This document shows positions 25,932-35,535 of a DNA stretch of 64,000 bases, piece after piece. The DNA comes from Brevibacterium zhoupengii (GTDB lineage Bacteria > Actinomycetota > Actinomycetes > Actinomycetales > Brevibacteriaceae). The notes beneath the pieces were generated by a model that had not been told where the DNA came from, did no database searches, and saw only the letters and a list, made by a program, of their open reading frames with translations. The translations under genes and the position numbers were made by a program. The stretch is from the NCBI RefSeq assembly GCF_021117425.1, contig NZ_CP088298.1:3162001-3226000 (forward strand), in the 5' to 3' direction. Positions within the stretch are counted from its first letter, which is position 1. Each line of letters starts with the position of its first letter.

Positions 25932-26741
25932 ATGACTGACTTAAGCGATCCTACCGCCGCCGCCCGCGCCGCGGCCACGACTATCAACTCCAAAGCCGGT
26001 ATCGAGGCCCATGACATTGCTCTCGTTCTCGGTTCGGGTTGGGGTGGAGCAGCGGAGCTCCTCGGCGAGACGATCAGCGAGATCTCGGCCGCAGAAGTCC
26101 CCGGCTTCCACGCACCCGCCGTCGAAGGCCACGGCGCCACCCTGCGCACGATCCGGATCGAAGCCAGCGGCAAGCACGCTCTCGTCCTCGGTTCCCGCAC
26201 CCACTACTACGAAGGCAAGGGCGTGCGCGCCGTCGCCCATGGAGTCCGCACCGCCGCTGCCGCCGGATGTGAGAGCCTCGTACTCACCAACGGCTGCGGT
26301 GGCCTCAACCGCAATTGGGCTGCCGGCATCCCGGTCCTCATCTCCGACCACCTCAACCTCACCGGCACCTCCCCCATCGAAGGTGCGAACTTCGTCGATC
26401 TCACCGACCTGTACTCCCCGCGCATGCGTGCCATCGCCAAGGAGATCGACCCCAGCCTCGACGAAGGTGTCTACGCCCAGTTCCGCGGACCCCACTACGA
26501 AACCCCCGCCGAGGTGCGCATGGCCGGAGTCCTCGGGGCCGACCTCGTCGGAATGTCGACCACGCTTGAAGCCATCGCCGCACGTCAGGCTGGGCTGGAA
26601 CTCATGGGCATCTCCCTGGTGACGAACCTGGCCGCCGGCATTCAGGAGACTCCGCTCTCCCATGCCGAGGTCATCGAGGCCGGGGTCGCTGCGGCTCCGC
26701 GGATCTCTGGGCTGCTCGCAGACATCGTCTCGAAGCTCTGA
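25932..26741 (+). CDS. punA: Purine nucleoside phosphorylase (trimeric type)
   Basis: 269 residues, typical of the trimeric PNP/MTAP family. It shows the phosphate-binding GSGWGG (about 36-41), RTHYYEG, LTNGCGGLN, and FRGPHYETPAEVRM, the substrate loop of the family, then VGMSTTLEAIAARQAGL. It splits purine (deoxy)ribonucleosides with phosphate to free base and (deoxy)ribose-1-phosphate. The phosphomutase that takes this product onward starts 92 bases downstream on the same strand. There is no ribosome site (see the -10 at 25917). Confidence 0.93.
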   Translation: MTDLSDPTAAARAAATTINSKAGIEAHDIALVLGSGWGGAAELLGETISEISAAEVPGFHAPAVEGHGATLRTIRIEASGKHALVLGSRTHYYEGKGVRAVAHGVRTAAAAGCESLVLTNGCGGLNRNWAAGIPVLISDHLNLTGTSPIEGANFVDLTDLYSPRMRAIAKEIDPSLDEGVYAQFRGPHYETPAEVRMAGVLGADLVGMSTTLEAIAARQAGLELMGISLVTNLAAGIQETPLSHAEVIEAGVAAAPRISGLLADIVSKL

Positions 26742-26833
26742 GCACTTTCAGCGTCGATCTCACCGCCCGCGCCTCCAGCACTCCCCTCCCCGACGGGTGC
26801 TCCCCGTTTCGACAGCATTGGACAAGGACAGAT

Positions 26834-28702
26834 ATGACCGAAGTAGCCGATCGCTTCACCAACGGCTTCGACGCCGCTATCGTCGAGGCGTGGATCGCCG
26901 ATGACCCCGATCAGCAGACTGCGACCACCTTAACCAACATCCTGGCCGCGGCGAAGACCGGCGACGGGGCGGCCCTGGCTGACCTTGAGGATCGCTTCGC
27001 CGGTCCCCTGGAGTTTGGAACCGCGGGTCTGCGCGGAGAGATCGCTGCCGGACCCAATCGGATGAATCGTGCTGTCGTCATCCGCGCCGCGGCCGGGCTC
27101 TCCCGTTTCCTCCTCAACACCGTTGGTGAGGGTTTCACCGTCGTCATCGGCTGCGATGCCCGCTACAAATCCTCGGACTTCGCGACCGACACCGCTGCGG
27201 TCGTCACAGCCGCAGGCGGAACTGCCATCCAGTTGCCCGATCAGCTGCCGACCCCGCTTTTGGCTTTCGCACTGTCCCATCTGCAGGCCGACGCCGGCGT
27301 CATGGTCACCGCGTCACACAATCCGCCTGCGGACAACGGTTACAAGGTCTACCTCGGGAAACGTCCGCTGCAGGCCATCGAATCCGACCCCAAAGCCGCC
27401 GAGGCAGGTGCCGGGGCTCAGATCGTCAGCCCCGCCGATGCCCTCATCGCCGAGCAGATCTCGGCCGTGTCGTCCGTGGCCTCGGTGCCGCGTGCCGAAT
27501 CCGGGTGGGAACATCTCGATGAGTCGATCGTCGAAACCTATCTGGCTCGCATCGATGCCCTCAATGTGCGCTCGAGTGCCGACCTGACCATCGTGCACAC
27601 CTCCCTGCACGGTGTCGGAGCCTCCGTCGCCGAGGCGGCTCTTGCCCGCACAGGTTTCACGAACGTCCACCCGGTGCCCTCCCAACAGGCACCCGACCCG
27701 GACTTCCCTACGGTGACTTTCCCGAACCCGGAAGAGGCTGGCGCCCTCGATGAGTCCTATGCCTTGGCCAAGGAGGTCGGCGCCGAACTCATCATCGCCA
27801 ACGACCCCGATGCCGATAGGTTCTCCGCTGCCATCCCCGATGCTTCGCGGGCCGCTGGCTACCGGCAGCTCTCCGGCGACGAGGTGGGACTCCTTCTCGG
27901 CGAAGACATCGCAACGCGTCTGGCCCAGGGCACCCATCATTCGACGCAGCAGGCTGCCGAGGACTCTGCCGGGGTCGACGACGCTGCCGGCGGCTCCGCA
28001 CCGGTGTTCGCCAACTCGATCGTCTCCTCCCGGGGCCTGGCAGCCGCTGCAGAAAACCACGGGTTCACCGCGACGAACACACTCACAGGGTTCAAATGGA
28101 TCTCCCGTGTCCCCGGCTTGGTCTTCGGCTACGAAGAGGCCTTGGGCTACTGCGTCGATCCCACCGCAGTCAGGGACAAGGACGGTATCTCCACTGCCGT
28201 GACCTTCGCCGCGCTGGCTTCCAGGCTGAAGGAATCGGGTTCGAGCATCGAGGCCGAACTCGACCGGATCCGCAACCGCGACGGATACTTCGCCACCGCC
28301 CCACTGAGCTTCCGCCTCGACGATGTCACCCTCATTGCCGCGGCCATGACGAAACTGCGAGAGAACCCACCGACCACGCTGGCAGGGTCCCCAGTCGCCG
28401 AGGTCCATGACCTCTCGCAAGGTTATGACGGTCTGCCTCCCACCGACGGCATCCTGCTGCTCTCCGAGGCGAACTCACGCGTGATCGTTCGTCCCTCGGG
28501 TACCGAACCGAAGCTCAAGTGCTATCTCGAGGTCGTCGCCGACCCTGAGGGACTCGCCGCCGCTGCCGCCGCCGATCAGCGCGCGGTCTCTGCCGCCGGG
28601 CTGAGAGTCCCGACCACCTCGGCGAGTGCAGCACTCCAGCCTGCGCTCAAGGAACGACTGACGTCGATCAGCACCGAATTCAAAGCCTTCTTCGGGCTCT
28701 GA
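26834..28702 (+). CDS. Phosphopentomutase/phosphoglucomutase-type alpha-D-phosphohexomutase
   Basis: 622 residues, longer than phosphoglucomutase because of loop insertions (for example about 360-390, Ala/Asp/Gly-rich). Active-site serine loop TA-S161-HNPP, metal-binding D324-P-D326-A-D328-R, sugar loop GYEEALGY and phosphate loop RPSGTEPK are all present. This long form (PGM2-like) acts on (deoxy)ribose-1-phosphate and glucose-1-phosphate. Lying beside punA and the deo genes, it most likely supplies (deoxy)ribose-5-phosphate for DeoC or the pentose phosphate path. The last 45 bases of the gene are duplicated 521 bases downstream. Confidence 0.9.
   Translation: MTEVADRFTNGFDAAIVEAWIADDPDQQTATTLTNILAAAKTGDGAALADLEDRFAGPLEFGTAGLRGEIAAGPNRMNRAVVIRAAAGLSRFLLNTVGEGFTVVIGCDARYKSSDFATDTAAVVTAAGGTAIQLPDQLPTPLLAFALSHLQADAGVMVTASHNPPADNGYKVYLGKRPLQAIESDPKAAEAGAGAQIVSPADALIAEQISAVSSVASVPRAESGWEHLDESIVETYLARIDALNVRSSADLTIVHTSLHGVGASVAEAALARTGFTNVHPVPSQQAPDPDFPTVTFPNPEEAGALDESYALAKEVGAELIIANDPDADRFSAAIPDASRAAGYRQLSGDEVGLLLGEDIATRLAQGTHHSTQQAAEDSAGVDDAAGGSAPVFANSIVSSRGLAAAAENHGFTATNTLTGFKWISRVPGLVFGYEEALGYCVDPTAVRDKDGISTAVTFAALASRLKESGSSIEAELDRIRNRDGYFATAPLSFRLDDVTLIAAAMTKLRENPPTTLAGSPVAEVHDLSQGYDGLPPTDGILLLSEANSRVIVRPSGTEPKLKCYLEVVADPEGLAAAAAADQRAVSAAGLRVPTTSASAALQPALKERLTSISTEFKAFFGL
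28658..28702 (+). repeat. Mutase 3'-end, original copy of duplicated tail
   Basis: 45 bases ending exactly at the stop codon of the mutase gene match 29179-29223 at 41 of 45 positions, in the same orientation. Confidence 0.85.
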
Positions 28703-28705
28703 TCG

Positions 28706-29182
28706 ATGACTGACCACGAAATTCCGGCCGATCCCGAGATCGACAGTGTCCTCACAGAGGCGCTCGGCGGCCTGGGCGCGAAGTCAACGATCTTCGGTGC
28801 GGGACGCCACGGTGCCAAGTGGTCAGCCAGACGACTGAAGACGGAGACTGCCCAAGAAGTGATCGAGGTTGCTCCCGCTGAACAGGGACGCATTCTCGCT
28901 GAACTGGCAGGTGGCACCTCCGGCGCAGCGGGGTCGTTCAGCGCAGCAGGATCGTTCAGCAGACTCGAAGCGCACGACGACGCGGTGGTGACGCTGCGCG
29001 GCATCGTCGGCTCCGGGGTCGGGTCTCTGAATCCGGCCTACGTGATCATCGTCGTCGACACCCAGACGTCGACGATCGGCATCGCCGCGCACGCCAAAGA
29101 GGGGCTGATCAAACAGCGAACAGCGCAGAAGGCCGTGGCCAAAGTGCGCTCAGCCCTCGGGCTGCAGCAAGATCGACGCTGA
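28706..29182 (+). CDS. Small uncharacterised protein
   Basis: 158 residues; not recognised beyond resembling short actinobacterial hypothetical proteins. ATG three bases after the mutase stop. An N-terminal half rich in charged residues contains AAGSFS twice in tandem (18-bp DNA repeat, 28925-28960). The C-terminal half looks like a compact alpha/beta fold (DAVVTLRGIVGSGVGSLNPAYVIIVVD, TIGIAAHAKEGLIKQRTA). No signal peptide or membrane helix. It sits between two copies of the mutase gene tail. Its base composition is like its neighbours. Confidence 0.65.
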   Translation: MTDHEIPADPEIDSVLTEALGGLGAKSTIFGAGRHGAKWSARRLKTETAQEVIEVAPAEQGRILAELAGGTSGAAGSFSAAGSFSRLEAHDDAVVTLRGIVGSGVGSLNPAYVIIVVDTQTSTIGIAAHAKEGLIKQRTAQKAVAKVRSALGLQQDRR

Positions 29183-29223
29183 CGTCGATCAGCACCGAGC
29201 TCAGGGCCTTCTTCGGGCTCTGA
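29179..29223 (+). repeat. Second copy of the mutase 3'-end
   Basis: 41 of 45 bases match 28658-28702, including the codons for TSISTE..AFFGL and the stop, now without a gene in that frame. The last 7 codons and the stop of the minus-strand hydrolase gene are read from the opposite strand of this copy. Confidence 0.85.
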
Positions 29224-30271
29224 GGAGCTCGACGAACCGGTCGGGTTTCTCCCCGTGCACATTGTGGCCCGACTCGATCCGGACCAGTTCGATGTTCTCA
29301 TTGAGTGAGGTGATGCGTTGGGCGTCGGCATCGTCGATGGCACCCTGCAGAATCCCGTCCGGACCGTACTCCCAGTCCGCATGGATCAGAGTGGTTGGTG
29401 CCTCGATCCTGCGCAATGTGTCCTCATGATCGAAGCCTTCATCCCAGCTTCCGGTGAAGAAGGCGTCTCCGAAGCGCGGGTCGTATGTCAGCAGTGATCG
29501 CTGCATGTCGTTCCAGCCTGAGGGCATGAAGAACAAGGTGATCGGACGTTGCGGATGCTTCGCGTGCTGTCTCAGTCCCGAGCGGACGATTCGGTCCTTA
29601 GCCTCACCGAAGAAGGTCCAGAGGCGTTGGTGGGCAAAACTGTAGGCAGCCCAATCGGTGTCTTCAGATTCGAGGAAGTCGTGGCAGATCGTGGCCAGGT
29701 CGACCCAGTTCCACGTCTGTTCGGCTCGCGGCAGCAAAGTGGTGAAGAGTGGCGGGTCCTCCAACACGACGGCGCGGACGAGGTCGGGCCGGTGTCCGGC
29801 GACCCATGCCGCGAGCTGACCGCCAGAGGAATGTCCCGAGACCACGACGGGTTCTCCGATCACCGTCTCAATGAAGCTGGCGAGATCATGTCCGATGGCC
29901 GCCGCCGTGTACTTCTCCGGGGCGCGTGCGGAATCCCCATGCCCGTGGACGTCGACGGCGAAGACGTTGAAGTCGCGGGAAAGTGACGGCAGAACGGGGG
30001 CATAGCTGCGCCAGTCGACTCCCTGACCGTGTATCAGCAGCAACGGCGGACCGGAATTACTCGGTCCCGAAGCGTAGTTCAGTCGCGTCTCGTTGATGTG
30101 GACAGAGCTCTCGCGGAATCCTGCTGCGCGGGTTCTCCTTTGAGCGAGGTCATGGCCTTTCAGGTTGTTGAGCGCCCACGCGCCGACAGCGGCTCCAGCG
30201 ATAGCGAGCACCCCGGCGACACCAGCCATCCCGTATCCGGTTCTGCGTTTGACCACGTCGCTTATCTCCAT
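29201..30271 (-). CDS. Alpha/beta hydrolase
   Basis: 356 residues from the ATG at 30271. A hydrophobic N-terminal segment (GMAGVAGVLAIAGAAVGAWAL) may anchor it to the membrane. The alpha/beta hydrolase fold shows the oxyanion region LLLIHGQGVDWRSY, DVHGHGDS, and nucleophile elbow GHSSGG. Acid and histidine are probably the D in IHADWEYGPDG and the H in ESGHNVHGE near the C-terminus. Substrate unknown. It follows deoC by 74 bases. Its C-terminus is encoded by the reverse strand of the duplicated mutase tail, so this end is probably recent. Confidence 0.85.
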   Translation of the reverse strand: MEISDVVKRRTGYGMAGVAGVLAIAGAAVGAWALNNLKGHDLAQRRTRAAGFRESSVHINETRLNYASGPSNSGPPLLLIHGQGVDWRSYAPVLPSLSRDFNVFAVDVHGHGDSARAPEKYTAAAIGHDLASFIETVIGEPVVVSGHSSGGQLAAWVAGHRPDLVRAVVLEDPPLFTTLLPRAEQTWNWVDLATICHDFLESEDTDWAAYSFAHQRLWTFFGEAKDRIVRSGLRQHAKHPQRPITLFFMPSGWNDMQRSLLTYDPRFGDAFFTGSWDEGFDHEDTLRRIEAPTTLIHADWEYGPDGILQGAIDDADAQRITSLNENIELVRIESGHNVHGEKPDRFVELLRARRRP

Positions 30272-30345
30272 CAACTCACCACTGCCGTCAGTTCTGCTGT
30301 CGGAATCGTCGAGGCAGCGCCGGGTGGGGCGTGCCCCTACGGCCT

Positions 30346-30999
30346 TCAGTCGCTGAGGCCGTCGAGAATACCTTTCGACCCCGACAGCCCGAGACGTGAG
30401 GCTCCCGCAGCGATCATCTCCTCAGCAGCTTCAACCGTGCGGATTCCACCCGAGGCTTTGACGCCGAGGCGGTCGCCCACGGTTTCGCGCATGAGGGAGA
30501 CTGCGTGTGCGCTGGCTCCGCCTGCTGGGTGGAAACCGGTGGAGGTCTTGACGAACCCTGCTCCGGCGGCCTCGGCGCGGCGGCAGGCCTCGACGATCTG
30601 CTCGTCGCTCAGCGCAGCTGATTCGATGATGACCTTGACCAGAGACGTGCCGCTGGCCTCGACGACTCCGCGGATATCGGCCTCCAGTGCATCGAAGTCA
30701 CCGGCGATGGCCTGGCCGATATTGATGACCATGTCGACCTCGTCGGCACCGTCGGCGACGGCTTGAGCAGCCTCGGCGGCCTTGATCTCTGCTTTGACCT
30801 GACCGCTGGGGAAGCCGACGACGGTGGCAACGACGAGCTCGCCGGGCTCGGTGACGGGAAGCATCGACGGAGATACGCAGATCGCGAGCACGCCGAGGTC
30901 CTTGGCCTCTGCCACGAGTGCCTCAACGTCGGCAGGGGTGGCCTCGGGCTTGAGCAGTGTGTGATCGATGATCGCTGCGACTTCGGCTCTGCTGGTCAT
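30346..30999 (-). CDS. deoC: Deoxyribose-phosphate aldolase
   Basis: 217 residues from the ATG at 30999, chosen for the GGAGGA site 5 bases upstream. Hallmarks: [38 protein letters not shown], and the Schiff-base lysine in [14 protein letters not shown]. It splits 2-deoxyribose-5-phosphate to glyceraldehyde-3-phosphate and acetaldehyde in deoxynucleoside breakdown. It follows deoA by 97 bases on the same strand and probably shares its transcript. Confidence 0.97.
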   Translation of the reverse strand: MTSRAEVAAIIDHTLLKPEATPADVEALVAEAKDLGVLAICVSPSMLPVTEPGELVVATVVGFPSGQVKAEIKAAEAAQAVADGADEVDMVINIGQAIAGDFDALEADIRGVVEASGTSLVKVIIESAALSDEQIVEACRRAEAAGAGFVKTSTGFHPAGGASAHAVSLMRETVGDRLGVKASGGIRTVEAAEEMIAAGASRLGLSGSKGILDGLSD

Positions 31000-31096
31000 G
31001 ATTGTCCTCCAGTGGGGTACGTGCTGCGTGGGTTCGTACTGCGGTGATGATACATGCGGCCACGCGCTGTGCGTGACCTGTCGTTGAATCTGCGGT

Positions 31097-32386
31097 TCAG
31101 GTGATCTTCTCGAGCACGATCGATTCGGAGACCGCGCTGAGGTCACCTCCGACCTCGACGGCATCCTCAAGAGATTCGATCGCTCGGGCGAAGCGCTCCG
31201 GGGTCGCCGTGTGCAGGGTCATGAGCGGCTGGCCTTCAGTGACCGTGTCACCGGGTTTGGCGTGGAGTTCGATGCCTGCCACGTCCTGGACCGGGTCTTC
31301 CTTGCGTGCTCGTCCGGCACCGAGGCGCCAGGAGGCGACTCCCACGGACAGGGCATCGAGTCGACTGACGACTCCGGAGGCAGGCGCCGTGACGACCTCA
31401 GTGTGTTGGGCCACGGGCAGGGCGGCATCGGGGTCACCGTTCTGGGCCCGGATCATCCTCTTCCACACGTCCATGGCCCGACCATCGCCCAGAGCCGCGC
31501 GCACATCGACGCCGGTCTTGCCGGCCAGTCGCAGCATCTCCTCGGCCAGGGCCACCGTCAGGTCGACGACGTCGGAGGGGCCGCCGCCGGCGAGGACCTC
31601 GACGGACTCGCGGACTTCCAGGGCGTTGCCGACCGTGAGTCCCAGCGGGGTGGACATGTCGGTGAGCAGCGCCGAGGTCTTGACCCCCGCGGCCTTGCCC
31701 AGTTCGACCATGGTCCGTGCCAGTTTCTGGGCCTTGGGCAGGTCCTTCATGAAGGCACCCGATCCGACCTTGACGTCGAGGACGAGCCCCTCGGTGCCTT
31801 CCGCGATCTTCTTCGACATGATCGAGGAGGCGATGAGCGGAATGCAGTCGACCGTCGAGGTGGTGTCGCGCAGTGCGTAGAGCTTCTTATCCGCCGGCGC
31901 CAGGCCGGAGCCTGCCGCGCAGATGACCGCGCCGAGGTCCTCGAGCTGGTTGAGGATGGCCTCGTTGCTCAGGCCCGCCTGCCAGCCGGGAATGGATTCG
32001 AGTTTGTCCAGGGTTCCGCCGGTGTGGCCGAGGCCGCGGCCTGAGAGCTGTGGGACGGCGACGTCGAAGACCGCGACGAGTGGGGCCAGCGGCAGGGTGA
32101 TCTTGTCCCCGACTCCCCCGGTCGAATGCTTGTCCGAGGTGGGACGGGTCAGGGAGGAGAAGTCCATCCGCTCGCCCGAGGCGATCATCGCCTGCGTCCA
32201 GTCCGCGATCTCGCGCGGTTCCATGTCGTTGATGAAGATCGCCATGGCCAGGGCGGCCATCTGCTCATCGGCGACGACACCGCGAGTGTAGGCATCGATC
32301 ACCCAGTCGATCTGCTCTTTGCTCAAGGTGCGGCCATCGCGTTTGGCGGCGATGACGTCGACGGCATCGAATGCCTCTACGCTCAC
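31097..32386 (-). CDS. deoA: Thymidine (pyrimidine nucleoside) phosphorylase
   Basis: 429 residues from the GTG at 32386, with AAGGA 8 bases upstream; an upstream GTG at 32431 would add 15 residues that relatives lack. Glycosyltransferase family 3 motifs are [17 protein letters not shown] and [20 protein letters not shown], plus the C-terminal domain. It phosphorolyses thymidine, deoxyuridine and often uridine. Lies between cdd and deoC in a nucleoside catabolic operon with the BMP transporter. Confidence 0.96.
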   Translation of the reverse strand: MSVEAFDAVDVIAAKRDGRTLSKEQIDWVIDAYTRGVVADEQMAALAMAIFINDMEPREIADWTQAMIASGERMDFSSLTRPTSDKHSTGGVGDKITLPLAPLVAVFDVAVPQLSGRGLGHTGGTLDKLESIPGWQAGLSNEAILNQLEDLGAVICAAGSGLAPADKKLYALRDTTSTVDCIPLIASSIMSKKIAEGTEGLVLDVKVGSGAFMKDLPKAQKLARTMVELGKAAGVKTSALLTDMSTPLGLTVGNALEVRESVEVLAGGGPSDVVDLTVALAEEMLRLAGKTGVDVRAALGDGRAMDVWKRMIRAQNGDPDAALPVAQHTEVVTAPASGVVSRLDALSVGVASWRLGAGRARKEDPVQDVAGIELHAKPGDTVTEGQPLMTLHTATPERFARAIESLEDAVEVGGDLSAVSESIVLEKIT

Positions 32387-32446
32387 AGTGTCTGTCCTTC
32401 GTTCTCGGGAAGTGACCGCAGTCGTGGTCACAAGTGGTCACAGTCG

Positions 32447-32488
32447 ATCGCCGAGGTGGCGCTGGGATTGCGGGGCCACCTCGGCGAT
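32447..32488. terminator. Intergenic hairpin between cdd and deoA
   Basis: A perfect 14-bp inverted repeat (32447-32460 with 32475-32488) with a 14-base loop, built from ATCGCCGAGGTGGC and its complement. It could attenuate transcription from cdd into deoA or be a mere repeat-family element; it is not followed by a T-run. Confidence 0.5.
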
Positions 32489-32495
32489 ATCGGGG

Positions 32496-32990
32496 TCAGT
32501 GTTTGGCGGAGCCTTCACCCGGTGCATCGGGCTCCAGGTGAGCTGGGCCGAATGCTTCGGGCAGCACCTTCGACATGGGTGCTCTGCCGCTGGGCATGTT
32601 GAGCACCATCTCGGTGCCGCCGTGTTCGAACAGGAGCTGGCGACAGCGTCCGCAGGGGGCCAGGGTCTGACCCGCTCCATCGACGCAGTCGAAGGCCACG
32701 ATCCGGCCGCCGCCGGACATGAACAGGTCGGAGACGAGTGAGCATTCGGCGCACAGCGTCACCCCGAACGAGGCGTTCTCGATATTGGCGCCGCTGACGA
32801 TGCGGCCGTCATCGACGAGGGCGGCCGCACCCACGGGGTAGGACGAGTACGGGACGTAGGCGAAGCGCATCGCCCGCAACGCCTCGTCGCGCAGCAGCGA
32901 CCAGGTGTCCTCGCTCAGGTCGGCGACCGAGACGGGGGTGGGTTCCACGCTCCACACGTGTTCAGAGGCTTCGACATCTGCAGAAGTCAT
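32496..32990 (-). CDS. cdd: Cytidine deaminase
   Basis: 164 residues. Homotetrameric cytidine deaminase motifs: NIENASFGVTLCAECS (zinc cysteine and catalytic Glu) and APCGRCRQ (two zinc cysteines). An N-terminal extension of about 25 residues and a Pro/Gly-rich tail are longer than in the core family. AGAGAGG site before the ATG. It converts (deoxy)cytidine to (deoxy)uridine, the substrate of DeoA next door. It starts 27 bases after the permease stop. Confidence 0.96.
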   Translation of the reverse strand: MTSADVEASEHVWSVEPTPVSVADLSEDTWSLLRDEALRAMRFAYVPYSSYPVGAAALVDDGRIVSGANIENASFGVTLCAECSLVSDLFMSGGGRIVAFDCVDGAGQTLAPCGRCRQLLFEHGGTEMVLNMPSGRAPMSKVLPEAFGPAHLEPDAPGEGSAKH

Positions 32991-33017
32991 AGGGGATACC
33001 TCTCTCTTGGGGTTGGA

Positions 33018-34301
33018 TTATTTCACGTACGGCACGCCTTCGGCCGCCGGTGGGCGAACCCGGCCGACGAAACCGGCGACGGCGAGGACCGTGACGATAT
33101 AGGGAAGCATGAGCAGCAGCTCGTTGGCCACCGGGGTTCCGATGGACTGCAGAGTGTTGCCCAAACTCTTGGAGAACCCGAACAGCAGGGCAGCCAGCAG
33201 AGCGCCCTTCGGGTTCCATTTGCCCAGGATCATAGCAGCGAGTGCGATGTATCCCTGTCCGGCCGACATCTCCTTGCCGAATGCCAGGCCAGAGCCGACG
33301 GTGAAGAAGGCACCACCGAGTCCTGCGATGGCACCGGCCATGAGGGTGTTGCGCACACGGGTGAAGTTGACCTTGATGCCCACGGTGTCGGCTGCCTTGG
33401 GGTGTTCGCCGACGGCCCGCATCCGCAGACCCCACTTCGAGCGGAACACGAAGATCTGGAGGGCGATGACGACGACGTACATGATGTAGACGAGGATGTT
33501 CTGGTCAAAGAGCACCCGCCCCAAAACGGGGATGTCCGAGAGCAGCGGGACCGGCAGGTTGGGCAGCTGCTGGCGCGCGTTCCACAGTCCGGGGTTCTCC
33601 GACAGCACCGTCGAGTAGAGGAAGCTGGTCACACCGACGACGAGCACGTTGAGGACGACGCCGATGATGATCTGGTTGACCCAGTACTTCACTGCGAAGA
33701 ATGTCAGGACAACGGCCACGAGAGCACCGGCGATCGGTGCCGCAAGGAGTCCCGCGTACGGGTTCTTGGCCACTGATGCGACAACCGCGGCGAGGAAGGC
33801 ACCGGCTAGGAGCTGGCCTTCGATGGCGATGTTGATGATGCCGGAGCGTTCGCCGACGAGACCGCACATGGCGCCGAAGATCAGCGGCACCGACAGTGCC
33901 AGGGCACCGGCCAGCAGTGTCGTCAGCGGGATCACTCCGCCGCTGCCGCCACCGGCCCACGCGAGGAAGGAGACGACGAAGAGGATGCCGAAGACCATCG
34001 GGAACCACGAGTCGAGGGTGACTCGCTTCGTCGCGAAGTAGATCGAGGCTGCGGCCATGACGACGAGGATCAGTGACAGCACGAGTCCGGCGACGGTCGA
34101 GGAGACGACCACGTCGGGGATCGCGAACAGGTCTCCGCTCGTGGCGATTCTGAATGTCGTCTCTCCGTCTCGGCCGATGATGCCGAAGAAGACGAGGGAC
34201 ACCACGGCCAGGATCGTATAGACGATCGGGAACTTCCACGAGATCGGGGTCAGTGACTTGGGCTGGGACGCGGACTGTGCCGCAACGGTCTGAGCAGTCA
34301 T
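33018..34301 (-). CDS. Nucleoside ABC transporter permease (NupQ/BmpD type)
   Basis: 427 residues, about 9-10 membrane helices. Branched-chain/ribose-type permease family with the characteristic GERSGIINIAIEGQLLAGA and WGLRMRAVGEHPKAADTVGI segments found in BMP-linked permeases. The N-terminal 80 residues carry extra helices. One base separates it from the preceding permease gene. With the second permease, the double ATPase and the lipoprotein it forms a nucleoside importer, and cdd follows directly. Confidence 0.9.
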   Translation of the reverse strand: MTAQTVAAQSASQPKSLTPISWKFPIVYTILAVVSLVFFGIIGRDGETTFRIATSGDLFAIPDVVVSSTVAGLVLSLILVVMAAASIYFATKRVTLDSWFPMVFGILFVVSFLAWAGGGSGGVIPLTTLLAGALALSVPLIFGAMCGLVGERSGIINIAIEGQLLAGAFLAAVVASVAKNPYAGLLAAPIAGALVAVVLTFFAVKYWVNQIIIGVVLNVLVVGVTSFLYSTVLSENPGLWNARQQLPNLPVPLLSDIPVLGRVLFDQNILVYIMYVVVIALQIFVFRSKWGLRMRAVGEHPKAADTVGIKVNFTRVRNTLMAGAIAGLGGAFFTVGSGLAFGKEMSAGQGYIALAAMILGKWNPKGALLAALLFGFSKSLGNTLQSIGTPVANELLLMLPYIVTVLAVAGFVGRVRPPAAEGVPYVK

Positions 34302-34302
34302 G

Positions 34303-35535
34303 TCAGGCCTCCTTCCGCTTGAGCACCGGTGTGGGCAACCGGAAGATCGACCTCACCAGCGGTGGGGCCGCAATGAGCAGAACAATGACGGACTGGACGA
34401 CCAGAACGATGTCGATGGGCGTACCGGTCTGTGACTGCATGAGATAGCCGCCGGCCTTGAATGCGCCGAAGAGCAATCCGGCCATGAAGGTGCCCCACGG
34501 CTTCGATCGGCCCAGCAGAGCCACCGTGATGGCGTCGAAGCCGATGGATCCGCTGATGCCGCCGGTCAGTTTGCCCTCTGTGCCAAGCACTTGGGCGGCT
34601 CCGCCGAGACCGGCCAGAGCACCGGCGACGACCATGACGAGGATCGTCACCTTCGACACGGAGATGCCGGCGGTGCGGGCAGCGTGCGGGTTGGCGCCGA
34701 CGGCCTTGAATTCGAACCCGATCGTTGACCGCTCGAGCAGCCACCATACGAAGATCGTCGCCAGGATGGCCAGAATGAACCCGAAGTGCAGCCGGAACGG
34801 CGGCGGCAGCATGAGGAACATCTCCGAGGTGTCGTCGATCGCTCGGGACTGCGGGTTCGCCGAGGTGGTGTGCGTGAACCAGCTCTGCTTGAGCAGGTAG
34901 CCCAGCAGGTAGCCCGCGATGGAGTTGAGCATGATCGTCACGATCACCTCGTTGGCTCCGGTGCGTGCCTTGAGCACACCGGCGATGCCGGCCCAGATCG
35001 CTCCGCCGATGATGCCGCCGATGGCTGCGATGAGCATGTGCACGACGGGCGGCAGGTGCAGGGCGTAGCCGAGGAATCCGGCGATGGTGGCGCCGAGGAT
35101 GACCTGGCCCTGACCGCCGATGTTGAACAGACCGCAGCGGAAGGCCATGGCGATGCCGAGTCCGGTGAGGATGAGCGGGGTGCCGCTGACCAGGGATTCG
35201 GTCAGGGGGCGAATAGCGCGTTCGGGAGTGCGGGCGTTCCAGTCGAAGACCGATCCGCGGAACAGCGCCGAATAGGCTTCGCCGACTGTGGAGAACAGGG
35301 TGGAGAAGAAGGCTCCTGGCGCGCCGAGGAAGTTCTGTGCCGCTGCGACGACTTCGGCGTTGGACACGGCGATGAGCACACCGCCGAGGAGGAGGGCGAC
35401 CACGATGGCCAGCACCGAGACCAGCCATGACCCGGACAGGATCTCCTGCAGCAGGTTCTGTTCCTTGCCCGGCTCTGCCTCGGCGGTCGGTGGTGGTGCC
35501 GGCGATGGCGCCGCCGGTGATATGTCAGTCGTCAT
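34303..35535 (-). CDS. Nucleoside ABC transporter permease (NupP/BmpC type)
   Basis: 410 residues; a Pro/Ala-rich cytoplasmic N-terminus (about 1-30) then about 9 helices. Typical permease text: AFRCGLFNIGGQGQVILGATIAGFLG and GANPHAARTAGISV. Overlaps the ATPase stop by 4 bases. It pairs with the neighbouring permease in the importer. Confidence 0.9.
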   Translation of the reverse strand: MTTDISPAAPSPAPPPTAEAEPGKEQNLLQEILSGSWLVSVLAIVVALLLGGVLIAVSNAEVVAAAQNFLGAPGAFFSTLFSTVGEAYSALFRGSVFDWNARTPERAIRPLTESLVSGTPLILTGLGIAMAFRCGLFNIGGQGQVILGATIAGFLGYALHLPPVVHMLIAAIGGIIGGAIWAGIAGVLKARTGANEVIVTIMLNSIAGYLLGYLLKQSWFTHTTSANPQSRAIDDTSEMFLMLPPPFRLHFGFILAILATIFVWWLLERSTIGFEFKAVGANPHAARTAGISVSKVTILVMVVAGALAGLGGAAQVLGTEGKLTGGISGSIGFDAITVALLGRSKPWGTFMAGLLFGAFKAGGYLMQSQTGTPIDIVLVVQSVIVLLIAAPPLVRSIFRLPTPVLKRKEA

